NCBI GenBank assembly: GCA_000383355.1
Contig: KB911091.1
Span: forward strand, 28,942 to 92,941
Direction of reading: 5' to 3'
DNA: 64,000 nucleotides
Origin: Flavobacterium sp. SCGC AAA160-P02
GTDB taxonomy: Bacteria; Bacteroidota; Bacteroidia; Flavobacteriales; Flavobacteriaceae
Shown here: positions 53,154-62,283 of the stretch, piece by piece
How the letters are laid out: every line of letters starts with the position of its first letter
Numbering within the stretch: position 1 is the first letter of the stretch
Made by a program: the position numbers and the translations under genes
Notes under the pieces: generated by a model
Told to the model about the DNA's origin: nothing
Seen by the model: only the letters and a program-made list of their open reading frames with translations
The model's database searches: none

Positions 53154-53768
53154 TTAAGAATAATTAAACCTTTCTTTTTCTAGAAAACTAAAAGAATTTG
53201 GACCCTCCATAAAAAGTAAATCTAATATAGAAAGGTTTTCTAAAAAACCATGCTTATCATCAAATATTTGAGTGTAATGTTCAAAATAATAGTCAGTTTT
53301 TTTTTTACTATTGGCTAGATACCTATAATCATTTAGATTTGTTTCATCATATTTAAGTGAAGTGCTGTATTTTTTAGATAACTCTAAAGCATCATTAATA
53401 AGACAAAAAGAGTCTATAGTAATATCTAATAGGTATTTGTATTTTTTATTAAAAAAAAGCAATAAATCATCTTTGTAGAATTCAAAAAAAGGGGAGTGAT
53501 TGTAAGCTGATGTTAATGACTTATAGTGTTGTTTTTGCCAATCTGAATTTTCAACTAATATATCTTTTGTTTTTATTTTTTTAACAGACTTTGGATGTGA
53601 AACAGGAATATTTAATAGTAGTTTACCATTTGCACCATAGATGTAACACCTATTTCTATACGTTTGTTTCTGAAAATTATCTTCTATTTCAAAAATTAAT
53701 GTTTCTGAATTTAAGATTGCCTTATATTGAGAGATAGGTGAGAAATATGTTGGTATAAAAAGGGCCAT
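53154..53768 (-). CDS. WbqC-like family protein
   Basis: A 204-aa protein of the WbqC family (PF08889-like): FIPTYFSPISQYKAILNS at the N-terminus, FQKQTYRNRCYIYGANGKLLLNIPV and WQKQHYKSLTSAYNHSPFFEFY. The family is linked to polysaccharide biosynthesis, but the reaction is not settled. It follows lepB by 2 bp, a synteny known in flavobacteria. Confidence 0.87.
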   Translation of the reverse strand: MALFIPTYFSPISQYKAILNSETLIFEIEDNFQKQTYRNRCYIYGANGKLLLNIPVSHPKSVKKIKTKDILVENSDWQKQHYKSLTSAYNHSPFFEFYKDDLLLFFNKKYKYLLDITIDSFCLINDALELSKKYSTSLKYDETNLNDYRYLANSKKKTDYYFEHYTQIFDDKHGFLENLSILDLLFMEGPNSFSFLEKERFNYS

Positions 53769-53770
53769 TG

Positions 53771-55468
53771 CTACACTTCTTTTTTATTTTTTCCCAACAA
53801 TGAATACCCTATATATCCTACTAAGGCAATTAAAAAATACAGTAAATAAGAAACGGGTTCTCCACTGCCTCCAACGGTAGTAAATAGTCTTTCCCAACGT
53901 ATTTTACCATCTTCTATACTAAACCAAATTAGAACTGGTTTTCCTACAACATGATCAAAAGGAACATAGCCCCAACTTCTAGCATCTAAAGAGTTCTGCC
54001 TGTTATCTCCCATCATCCAATAATAATCTTGCTTAAAAGTGTATGAAGTTACCTTTTTTCCATTGATGAAAATATGCTCACCTATTACTTCTAATTGATT
54101 GTGCTCATAATCACTAATAATCCCTTTATAAAATGGCAATGAATTTTTATCTAATTGAACAGTAGTTCCCTCTTTAGGAATATAGATAGGACCATAATTA
54201 TCTGTATTCCAACCCAAACTAACAACTTGAGGAAAAACATTCCTATCTGTACTTCCTTTGGGTTCAATTACTTTAATAACACTGTCAATTTCAGAATCTT
54301 TTCTTAACTTTTCTGCAATTTCATCAGTAATGTTTGCTTTTCTTGAAGCGGTACTTATTTCTTTAATATCTAACCTAAATTTATTTATTAAACCTTGAGG
54401 AACTCCTCCTTCAGAAGTGGTGATTTTAAATTGATTATCCTTTACTTTTTCAGGATTATCAATAGCATACCTCATTACGTCTTCAAATTGTTCTTGACTG
54501 GTAAAGTTTATAATGAATTTTCTTTCAAATTCTTTCTTGGTATATCTAAGTAATTTAGCAGTAGAGAACCCTTTACTAGAATATATCCTGTTGTAGAATT
54601 GTAGTTTTGCTCTGTCTGGAAGGATGTTTTGTTTTCCATTAATGTATACATAACCATCTCTAACCTCTAAGGTGTCTCCAGCAATTCCAACACATCTTTT
54701 TACATAGTTTGTTTTTTTATCTAAAGGTTTGTAATCTATCCCTTTACTTGGGTCTGTCCAATGAACTAGGGTATCTACAGGCCAGTTAAAAACTACAATA
54801 TCATTTCTCTTTATTTTCTGAAAACCAGGAACTCTTACATATGGTATTTGAGGGGTCTTTAGATATGATTTAATATTTTTAATCCCAAATATAGAGGTTG
54901 GTAGACTATCATGAAGCATTGGGGTAGCAATAGTAGTAGATGGAACTCTTGCACCGTAATGAAATTTGCTAACAAATAAGTAATCTCCAACTAACAATGT
55001 TTTTTCTAAAGAAGAAGTAGGAATTGTATAGGGTTGCATAACATAGGTATGAACCAATGTTGCTGCTATGATAGCAAAAGCAATAGAACTTACCCATTCA
55101 CCTAAACCTGTTCTTGGTTTTAAACTTCTATCCTGTTTGTGAGTTGAGTTTGTAGCATAATTTATATAAAATAAGTAAAACCCAAACGTTAATAATAATA
55201 ACGCTGTATCTTTTCTTTTATTAAAACCAAAGCTCCTAGCTGTTTCTATCCATAGAATAGGAAACATTAATTGGTTAACAATTGGGAAAAATAGCAAAAA
55301 GACCCACCATTTTGGTCTTTTAATAATACTTAGTAAGATTACTGCATTGTAGATTGGAATTGCAGCTTCCCACGCTTTTCTATTGGCCCTAATATATAAT
55401 TTCCACGTTCCAGCAAAATGAATTACTTGAACTATTAAAAAGAAAATTAACCATTCATTAATTGTCAT
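53771..55468 (-). CDS. lepB: signal peptidase I
   Basis: A 565-aa signal peptidase I, which cleaves Sec and Tat signal peptides. Several hydrophobic segments occupy the N-terminal 100 residues (DUF5684-like), a further anchor lies at ~125-145, and one lies at the C-terminus. Catalytic Ser153 (YTIPTSSLEKTL) and Lys257 (NYVKRCVGIAGD) are present, as is MMGDNRQNSLDARSWG. A ~200-residue insertion between box D and box E makes it about twice the E. coli size, as in other Bacteroidota. Confidence 0.95.
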   Translation of the reverse strand: MTINEWLIFFLIVQVIHFAGTWKLYIRANRKAWEAAIPIYNAVILLSIIKRPKWWVFLLFFPIVNQLMFPILWIETARSFGFNKRKDTALLLLTFGFYLFYINYATNSTHKQDRSLKPRTGLGEWVSSIAFAIIAATLVHTYVMQPYTIPTSSLEKTLLVGDYLFVSKFHYGARVPSTTIATPMLHDSLPTSIFGIKNIKSYLKTPQIPYVRVPGFQKIKRNDIVVFNWPVDTLVHWTDPSKGIDYKPLDKKTNYVKRCVGIAGDTLEVRDGYVYINGKQNILPDRAKLQFYNRIYSSKGFSTAKLLRYTKKEFERKFIINFTSQEQFEDVMRYAIDNPEKVKDNQFKITTSEGGVPQGLINKFRLDIKEISTASRKANITDEIAEKLRKDSEIDSVIKVIEPKGSTDRNVFPQVVSLGWNTDNYGPIYIPKEGTTVQLDKNSLPFYKGIISDYEHNQLEVIGEHIFINGKKVTSYTFKQDYYWMMGDNRQNSLDARSWGYVPFDHVVGKPVLIWFSIEDGKIRWERLFTTVGGSGEPVSYLLYFLIALVGYIGYSLLGKNKKEV

Positions 55469-55526
55469 AATTTTTCTGTTTTTTACTTTAGCTATTAGTT
55501 ACAAATAAAAGAAAATGTTACCGTTT

Positions 55527-56237
55527 TTAACCTATGTTTAACACATCTTTCATCGTGTAGATGCCAATTTTATTATTTAACCATTCTGCAGCAATTACAG
55601 CTCCTAAAGCAAACCCTTTTCTGTTGTGTGCAGTGTGTTTAATTTCTATAGAATCAATTTGAGATTCATAAGAAATTATATGGGTTCCAGGGACATCTAG
55701 AATTCTTTTAGCTTCAATTGGAATTGTTCCAGCATTTATTTGTGTTCGTCTTTCTTTTAGTTGCCAATCTCTTTTTGAAGTATTATTAATAATTCCTTCA
55801 GCAAGTGTAATAGCGGTTCCACTAGGGGTATCCAGTTTTTTTGTATGATGAATTTCTTCTACATTTATAGAATATTCTTTTTGCGAGTTCATGATTTTAG
55901 CTAGCTGCTTATTTAGTTCAAAAAAGATGTTAACTCCAATACTAAAGTTAGAGGCATAAATAAAACTTCCATTGTTTTCTTTGCATACATCAATTGCTTT
56001 ATCAAAGTCATCTAACCATCCTGTAGTTCCTGAAATTACAGGTACATTATTTCTAAAGCAACTAACAATATTACTTAGAGCAGCATTTGGTATACTAAAA
56101 TCTATTGCTATATCTGCCTGAGAAATATCATATTCTTCAGTCCCTTTTATTTTTAAAACTATTTCATGACCTCTTTGTAAAGCAATTTGTTCAATTTCTT
56201 TTCCCATTTTACCATATCCAAAGAGTGCTATTTTCAT
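55527..56237 (-). CDS. dapB: 4-hydroxy-tetrahydrodipicolinate reductase
   Basis: A 236-aa lysine/meso-DAP biosynthesis enzyme. N-terminal NAD(P)-binding GYGKMGKEI; SGTTGWLDDFD; NFSIGVNIFFELN; catalytic EIHHTKKLDTPSGTA with the substrate-binding His pair. Usual length. It sits between DUF5683 (42 bp) and lepB (58 bp). Confidence 0.96.
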   Translation of the reverse strand: MKIALFGYGKMGKEIEQIALQRGHEIVLKIKGTEEYDISQADIAIDFSIPNAALSNIVSCFRNNVPVISGTTGWLDDFDKAIDVCKENNGSFIYASNFSIGVNIFFELNKQLAKIMNSQKEYSINVEEIHHTKKLDTPSGTAITLAEGIINNTSKRDWQLKERRTQINAGTIPIEAKRILDVPGTHIISYESQIDSIEIKHTAHNRKGFALGAVIAAEWLNNKIGIYTMKDVLNIG

Positions 56238-56279
56238 GTATTATATTTTATGATTCCAAGAAGGAACATGATCTTTCAT

Positions 56280-56858
56280 TTAAAAAGAATATTTGAAACT
56301 AAACCCTACAGAAGGTGCTTCTATTTTAATAGGATTACTCATTATAGTTGGATTAACTGTAATATTATCACTTGCATCAAATTGTAATAGATGAGCATTT
56401 ACGCTTGCTTCTACAATTTGAAGTACATACCCAATTATGACAACTAGTAAAGACAAATCTCTGTTACCTCTCAAGGTTTTTTGAGCTCTCTCTAATCCAG
56501 TTAATGAAATAAGTTCTGTACCGTCTTCTAGGGTAAACTCGTCTATTAAGCCTCTTTTTCTTAGTTTGTAGGCTTTTCTATATCTCTTGTATTCACCATT
56601 ATTATCTAGATAAAAATAGGTAGGAATACCAACTGCTGCCCAAGCTAAGGGAACTTTCCAATACTTCTTGTTGTAGGCTTGTCCTCCACCTGGAAAAACA
56701 GCAGAATAAAAAGCAGCTTTTGAAGGAGAAAGTGGATTGTATATATTGTTAGAGCTAAGTTTTTGTCCCTTTACTACAACATTTGTAGTATCTTTTTGAC
56801 TGAAACAGTAAAGAGAAGACAGGAGAAAAATTGCTAATATGACGTTTTTTTGAAACAC
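56280..56858 (-). CDS. DUF5683 domain membrane protein
   Basis: A 192-aa exported/membrane protein with a signal-like N-terminus (FLLSSLYCFSQ), the SPSKAAFYSAVFPGGGQAYNKKYWKVPLAW block typical of DUF5683, and a second hydrophobic helix near residue 140. Found next to parB in flavobacteria; function unknown, possibly cell-envelope related. Starts exactly after the parB stop codon. Confidence 0.88.
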   Translation of the reverse strand: MFQKNVILAIFLLSSLYCFSQKDTTNVVVKGQKLSSNNIYNPLSPSKAAFYSAVFPGGGQAYNKKYWKVPLAWAAVGIPTYFYLDNNGEYKRYRKAYKLRKRGLIDEFTLEDGTELISLTGLERAQKTLRGNRDLSLLVVIIGYVLQIVEASVNAHLLQFDASDNITVNPTIMSNPIKIEAPSVGFSFKYSF

Positions 56859-57731
56859 TTATTTTAATAAGTTTTTAATTCTTTCAAAATCTTCTTGGGA
56901 ATGAAACGGAATAGAAATTTTACCTTTTCCTTTTGAATTTACTGTAATATTGATGTTATGACCAAGATATGAATTGATCTCTAATAAGCTATCTTTAATG
57001 TATTTAGGTAAGTATTTTTTTGTCTCATTAGGACCTGTTGCCTCAACTTTTAAACTTTTAACCAATTCTTCCGTTTGTCTAACTGATAATTTTTCTCGAA
57101 GTATTTTTTCGTAAATAGCCAACTGATCTTCAGAGCTTTTTACATTAATTAATGCCCTTCCATGTCCCATAGAAATAAATCCATCTCTCATTCCGGTTTG
57201 TAAAATAGGATCTAATTTTAACAAACGGAGATAGTTAGTAACAGTTGATCTTTTTTTACCTACTCTAACACTAAGCTCTTCTTGAGTTAATTGAATTTCA
57301 TCAATAAGTCTTTGATATGATAAAGCAACCTCAATAGGGTCTAGGTTTTTACGCTGAATATTTTCTACTAATGCCATCTCTAGCATTTCTTGATCGTTTG
57401 CAGTTCTAATATAAGCCGGTATGCTATTGTTTCCAATTAATTTAGAAGCTCTAAAACGTCGTTCACCTGAAACTAATTGAAACGAATCTCCAATTTTCCT
57501 TACAGTAATTGGTTGAATAACTCCTAGTTCTTTGATAGAACTGGCAAGTTCGCGAAGTGACTCTTCATCAAAATAAGTTCTTGGCTGGTAGGGGTTTACT
57601 TGAATATTTTCCAAGCTTATTTTAATAATACTACCAACTATTGCATCATTGAAAGTATCACTAACTGAAGTGTCTTTTAATAGCGCAGATAATCCTCTGC
57701 CTAGTGCTTGTTTCTTAGTGGCTTTTGCCAT
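56859..57731 (-). CDS. parB: chromosome-partitioning protein ParB
   Basis: A 290-aa ParB/Spo0J CTPase-type partition protein. It has ALGRGLSALL at the N-terminus, IQVNPYQPRTYFDEESL, the GERRFRA nucleotide/clamp motif, a central HTH region (LTQEELSVRVGKKRSTVTNYLRLL) and a C-terminal dimerisation part. It binds parS near the origin. Overlaps parA by 17 bp. No 16-bp parS palindrome was seen in the window. Confidence 0.96.
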   Translation of the reverse strand: MAKATKKQALGRGLSALLKDTSVSDTFNDAIVGSIIKISLENIQVNPYQPRTYFDEESLRELASSIKELGVIQPITVRKIGDSFQLVSGERRFRASKLIGNNSIPAYIRTANDQEMLEMALVENIQRKNLDPIEVALSYQRLIDEIQLTQEELSVRVGKKRSTVTNYLRLLKLDPILQTGMRDGFISMGHGRALINVKSSEDQLAIYEKILREKLSVRQTEELVKSLKVEATGPNETKKYLPKYIKDSLLEINSYLGHNINITVNSKGKGKISIPFHSQEDFERIKNLLK

Positions 57732-58497
57732 ATTGTTGGTTCTTTTTTAAGAGTTCATTAGCCAAATTTAGGTAATTTACAGCACCTTTACTTGTGGCAT
57801 CATAGGCTATAATACTTTCTCCATAACTTGGTGCTTCTCCTAAACGGGTGTTTCTTCTAATAATTGTATCAAAAACCATAGTACTGAAGTGTTTTTGTAC
57901 TTCATCTACTACTTGGTTAGATAGCCGTAAACGAGAATCAAACATTGTTAATAACAATCCTTCAATGTCTAAGTCTTTATTATGAATTTTTTGAATACTC
58001 TTGATGGTGTTAAGTAATTTACCAAGCCCCTCTAATGCAAAATATTCACATTGTATGGGGATAATCACAGAATCAGCGGCAACCAAAGAGTTTAAGGTTA
58101 TTAAACCCAATGAGGGAGCACAGTCTATAATGATGTAGTCATAAGCATCTCTTATTTCTTCAAGAGATTCTTTTAGCATGTATTCTCTCCTTTCTTTATC
58201 TACTAATTCAATTTCTATAGCCACTAAATCTATGTGAGAAGCAATAATATCTAAATTGGGTGAGCTGGTTTTTAGAATAGCGTCTTTAGCCGAAGATGTG
58301 TGTTCTAATACTTGATAACTTCCAACTTTAACAGATTCTATATCTATTCCTAAACCAGAAGAAGCATTTGCTTGAGGATCAGCATCTATCAACAAAACCT
58401 TTTTTTCTAACACTCCAAGAGAAGCTGCCAGATTAATTGAAGTAGTTGTTTTTCCTACGCCACCTTTTTGATTTGCTATTGCTATAATTTTACCCAT
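57715..58497 (-). CDS. parA: chromosome-partitioning ATPase ParA (Soj)
   Basis: A 260-aa deviant Walker ATPase: KGGVGKTTTSINLAASLG (P-loop with signature Lys), IDADPQANASSGLG and IIIDCAPSLGLITLNSL. It drives chromosome segregation with ParB. First gene of a run parA-parB-DUF5683-dapB-lepB-WbqC. The 184-bp gap upstream has no evident gene. Confidence 0.96.
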   Translation of the reverse strand: MGKIIAIANQKGGVGKTTTSINLAASLGVLEKKVLLIDADPQANASSGLGIDIESVKVGSYQVLEHTSSAKDAILKTSSPNLDIIASHIDLVAIEIELVDKERREYMLKESLEEIRDAYDYIIIDCAPSLGLITLNSLVAADSVIIPIQCEYFALEGLGKLLNTIKSIQKIHNKDLDIEGLLLTMFDSRLRLSNQVVDEVQKHFSTMVFDTIIRRNTRLGEAPSYGESIIAYDATSKGAVNYLNLANELLKKNQQYGKSH

Positions 58498-58681
58498 TAA
58501 ACGATTCTAGTATCAACAGTAAATTTACAACTAAATACTATTTTTAGAAAGCAAAGATGTTAACAAAACTGTTAAACTATAAAAAATTGATTTTCAGGAA
58601 TATAGATATCTCTTGTTGAAGTTTTTAAACAATTTTTAAAGGGTTCTTAGGAACAGGATTTTTAAAATAAAGCGAAGCTAA

Positions 58682-60148
58682 TTATGAGTTTCTTTCTGGA
58701 ATATTTTTTAAGATTTCTAATAAGAATTTCCAGAATTTTTGAACTGAAGAAATAGAAACCCTTTCATCTGGTGAGTGAGCTCCTTTAATTGTGGGGCCAA
58801 ATGAAATCATGTCCATCAAAGGATAGTTTTGACCAAGTATACCACATTCTAGCCCTGCATGACAGGCTGCTACTTTTGCTTTTTCACCAAACAATTTCTC
58901 ATATAATGGCGTTAAAATTTGTAGTATTTCCGAGTCTACGTTAGGCTGCCAACCCGGGTAGGAGCCAGAGCATTCAACCTCAAAGCCAGACAGTTCAAAA
59001 CAAGATTTTAGTGAATTAGTTAGATCTTTTTTTGAAGATTCTGAAGACGATCGTGTTAAGCATGCAATAGATATTTTACCATTTCTAACAACTATTCTTG
59101 CAATATTATTAGATGTTTCTACTAAGTCAGGAATGTCTGGACTCATTTTGTAAACACCATTTAATGCTGCATAAACAGATTTAATAAACCCTTTTTGAAC
59201 TTCTACATTCATTACTTTAAGAGGAGTTTCTACTGGATCAATATCTATGGTTAGGTTTGGTTCTATAGTATTAAATTCGTCTTTTATTGAGTTAATCAAT
59301 AGATTCATTTCAGATAGAAAAGTTTCTTTAAGTGTTTTATCAATTAGTATGGTTGAAAAACTTTCTCTTGGTATTGCATTTCTTAGACTACCACCTTCAA
59401 GTTCAGCTATCTTTATATTAGTATGTTCAAAACCATGATATAACAATCTATTCATTATTTTATTGGCATTTCCAAAGCCTTTATGAATGTCCATTCCAGA
59501 ATGTCCTCCTTGTAATCCTTTGATCGCTATTTTAAAAGCAGTTGTATTTTCTGGAGTTGTTTCTTCAGTATACCTTCTGGTAGCCGTAACATCTATACCG
59601 CCGGCACATCCCATGTCTATTTCATCATCTTCTTCAGTATCTAGATTTAAAAGAATTTCTCCAGTTAAAATACCACCTTCTAAGCCCATAGCACCAGTCA
59701 TTCCAGTTTCTTCATCTATGGTAAATAAGGCTTCAATAGCTGGGTGCTTAATATCATCAGAAGATAGTATTGCCATAATAGTAGCAACTCCTAAACCATT
59801 ATCTGCTCCTAATGTTGTTCCGTCTGCTGTTACCCAATCACCATTTATATGCATTTTAATTCCTTCAGTTTCAAAATTAAAAACTGTTTCAGAATTTTTT
59901 TGATGTACCATATCTAAATGGCTTTGCATTACAATGGTTTTTTTATTTTCAAAACCTTTTGTTGCTGGTTTTGTGATGATAACATTACCAACACCATCAA
60001 CAAGTGTTTTTAACTGCAGTTTTTCTCCAAAATTAACCATGAATTCGATTACACGTTCTTCCTTTTTTGAAGGACGAGGCACGGCATTTAAGTCAGAAAA
60101 ATGATTCCAAAGACTTACAGGTTCTAATTTTCTTATTGGAGATATCAT
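58682..60148 (-). CDS. pepD: aminoacyl-histidine dipeptidase (peptidase D family)
   Basis: A 488-aa M20 family zinc dipeptidase that cleaves Xaa-His and other dipeptides. Metal-binding HLDMVHQKN, GADNGLGVATIMAIL, catalytic DEETGMTGAMGL, lid-domain GGHSGMDIHKGFGN, and CHAGLECGIL plus SFGPTIKGAHSPDERV near the C-terminus. Normal length. No neighbour within an operon. Confidence 0.95.
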   Translation of the reverse strand: MISPIRKLEPVSLWNHFSDLNAVPRPSKKEERVIEFMVNFGEKLQLKTLVDGVGNVIITKPATKGFENKKTIVMQSHLDMVHQKNSETVFNFETEGIKMHINGDWVTADGTTLGADNGLGVATIMAILSSDDIKHPAIEALFTIDEETGMTGAMGLEGGILTGEILLNLDTEEDDEIDMGCAGGIDVTATRRYTEETTPENTTAFKIAIKGLQGGHSGMDIHKGFGNANKIMNRLLYHGFEHTNIKIAELEGGSLRNAIPRESFSTILIDKTLKETFLSEMNLLINSIKDEFNTIEPNLTIDIDPVETPLKVMNVEVQKGFIKSVYAALNGVYKMSPDIPDLVETSNNIARIVVRNGKISIACLTRSSSESSKKDLTNSLKSCFELSGFEVECSGSYPGWQPNVDSEILQILTPLYEKLFGEKAKVAACHAGLECGILGQNYPLMDMISFGPTIKGAHSPDERVSISSVQKFWKFLLEILKNIPERNS

Positions 60149-60202
60149 AGGTTGTTTGTTGTAATTAATTTGTTGTAAAAGTAGCTAAAAACACGAGTTG
60201 TA

Positions 60203-60835
60203 TTAAGAAATCTCTAAAACAATTTCATTCATTTTTTTTCTTACTTTTTTTTGATGAATCATTAGGTCATCTTCAGCTCTAAAGCCAACAGGTAGGACTA
60301 ATACAGAGGTTAAATCTTGCTCTTTTAGCTTTAGTATTTCATCATATTTTTCGGGAATAAAACCTTCCATTGGACAAGAATCTATTTTTTCATTGGCACA
60401 GACAGTTAATAAATTACCCAATGCCAGATAGGCTTGATTTTTTCCCCAAGAAAGTAAATCTTGTATTGTTTTTCCCGCAATAGCAGTTTTTAAATATTCT
60501 CTAAATGAGTTGATAATTTCATCTGGTGTATTTCGTATTTCTTTTACTCTATCAAAATACTTTTCTACATCAGATTCGTCTAGTTTTGTATCTACACATA
60601 TAACAAGTAGGTGAGAGGCTTGTATGATTTGTTGTTGATTCCAACTGTGTGCAACTAATTGCCGCTGGATTTCTTTATTTTTAATGATCAGTAACTTTAT
60701 TGGCTGTAAGCCATAAGATGTAGCTGTTAAATTAAAAGCTTGTTTTAAAGTATTAACTTGTGCATCTTCTAAGAATTTTTTATCATCAAATTTTTTAACC
60801 GCATAGCGCCATTCTAAATTCTCTATACTATTCAT
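60203..60835 (-). CDS. NAD(P)H-dependent nitroreductase family oxidoreductase
   Basis: A 210-aa FMN enzyme of the nitroreductase superfamily (NfsB-like): WRYAVKKFDDKKF, LTATSYGLQPIKLLIIKN, SWGKNQAYLALGNLLTVCA and CPMEGFIPEKYDEIL. It probably reduces quinones or nitro compounds with NAD(P)H; the substrate is unknown. Divergent from the DUF2851 gene. Confidence 0.92.
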   Translation of the reverse strand: MNSIENLEWRYAVKKFDDKKFLEDAQVNTLKQAFNLTATSYGLQPIKLLIIKNKEIQRQLVAHSWNQQQIIQASHLLVICVDTKLDESDVEKYFDRVKEIRNTPDEIINSFREYLKTAIAGKTIQDLLSWGKNQAYLALGNLLTVCANEKIDSCPMEGFIPEKYDEILKLKEQDLTSVLVLPVGFRAEDDLMIHQKKVRKKMNEIVLEIS

Positions 60836-60963
60836 TCTAAGTTCTTATTTTTTGCAAAAATACAACCCTTCTGTGATGTGTTCCTATTTTTCTCATTACA
60901 AAAATCAATATATTCATAGAGAAATACTTTTTTATTTTTTGTATCTTGAAAATAAAAAAAGCA

Positions 60964-62235
60964 ATGAAAGAGGGTTTTCTACACTATTTGTGGAACTATC
61001 AGTTGTTTGATATTTCTAAGTTAACAACAGTTCAGGGTGATGCAATCACCATTCTAAAAAGAGGAATTTACAATCATAATTCAGGGCCAGATTTTTTAAA
61101 TTCTAAAATTGAAATAGCAAACCAATTATGGTTTGGGAATATTAAAATTCATTCAAAATTATCTGACTGGCATGAGTACCAACATGAAACTAACTTTAAA
61201 CACAATACTTTAATTTTAGTGGTAGTTTGGGACTGTGATACCCCTGTTTTTGTAACTAATAATACTCCAATTGCAATACTTCAATTACAACAATTTGTTT
61301 CTCAAAATTTACTTGATAAGTATGAAAGTTTAATGGTTAAAAACAGGTATTGGATTCCGTGTGAAAAAGAGATTCATACCGTAGACTCTTTCCATTTTAA
61401 TAACTGGTTAGAAAAGTTATTTATAAATAGGTTAGTGTTAAATTCAAAAAATATAGCATTACTTTTAAACATATCTAATAATGATTGGGAAGTAGTTTTG
61501 TTTCAACTCTTAGCAAAGAATTTTGGGCTAAAAATTAATGGAGATTCATTTTTAAAATTAGCAGTTTCAATTCCTTTTTCAGTACTTCGAAAAGAACAGC
61601 ATGACATTACAAAATTATCGGCATTATTTTTTGGACAGGCGGGTTTTTTGTCTGAAACTGTAGAGGGTTCTTACCATGCAGTGTTAAAAAAAGAATATAC
61701 TTATCTGAAGCATAAATACAAATTAAGTCCTATGTTAAAAAAAGAGTTTCAATTCTTTAGAATGAGACCCTTAAACTTTCCAACAATTAGAATTGCTCAG
61801 TTAATTGCCTTGTATCATAGATATCAAAACTTATTTTCTCTTTTAATGGAGCTTAAAACAATTGATAGTTTGTATCAATTATTCACTATCGAAGTTCCTG
61901 AATTTTGGAATTCACATCTAAGCTTTGAAAAAGAATCAAAAATTACTAAGAAAAAATTATCCAAACCTTTTCTAGATTTAGTATTTATAAATACTATTAT
62001 TCCGCTTCAATTTTATTATCAACAATCAATTAATAGTCTTAATGAAGAGCTTTTATTTGAAAAAATGAAAGGATTAAAACCAGAAAAAAATAGTATTATT
62101 TCAAAGTTTTCAGCATTAAAAATTGAAGCAAAAAATGCTTTTGAAAGCCAAGCTTTATTAGAATTAAAAAATAACTATTGCGAATCTAAACGTTGTTTAG
62201 ATTGCGCTATTGGAAGCCAATTGTTAAGAAATTAA
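60964..62235 (+). CDS. DUF2851 family protein
   Basis: A 423-aa cytosolic protein. I choose the ATG at 60964 (MKEGFLHYLWNYQLFD, the usual family start) over a TTG six codons upstream. Landmarks: GDAITILKRGIYNHNSGPDFLNSKI, GNIKIHSKLSDWHEYQHE, and a C-terminal Cys cluster CESKRCLDCAIG that may bind metal. The family is Bacteroidota-centred, with no known function. Confidence 0.88.
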   Translation: MKEGFLHYLWNYQLFDISKLTTVQGDAITILKRGIYNHNSGPDFLNSKIEIANQLWFGNIKIHSKLSDWHEYQHETNFKHNTLILVVVWDCDTPVFVTNNTPIAILQLQQFVSQNLLDKYESLMVKNRYWIPCEKEIHTVDSFHFNNWLEKLFINRLVLNSKNIALLLNISNNDWEVVLFQLLAKNFGLKINGDSFLKLAVSIPFSVLRKEQHDITKLSALFFGQAGFLSETVEGSYHAVLKKEYTYLKHKYKLSPMLKKEFQFFRMRPLNFPTIRIAQLIALYHRYQNLFSLLMELKTIDSLYQLFTIEVPEFWNSHLSFEKESKITKKKLSKPFLDLVFINTIIPLQFYYQQSINSLNEELLFEKMKGLKPEKNSIISKFSALKIEAKNAFESQALLELKNNYCESKRCLDCAIGSQLLRN

Positions 62236-62283
62236 TGTAATTAACACCATACACATAAGGTGACCAATTACAAGTCATAAATT

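Noticed and set aside
56859..58497. parS sites near parAB
   Set aside because: I looked for a 16-bp TGTT-like palindrome centred on CACGTG and found none in the window.
59487..59903. 138-codon open frame on the plus strand within pepD
   Set aside because: It lies antisense to a fully conserved enzyme and has no family features.
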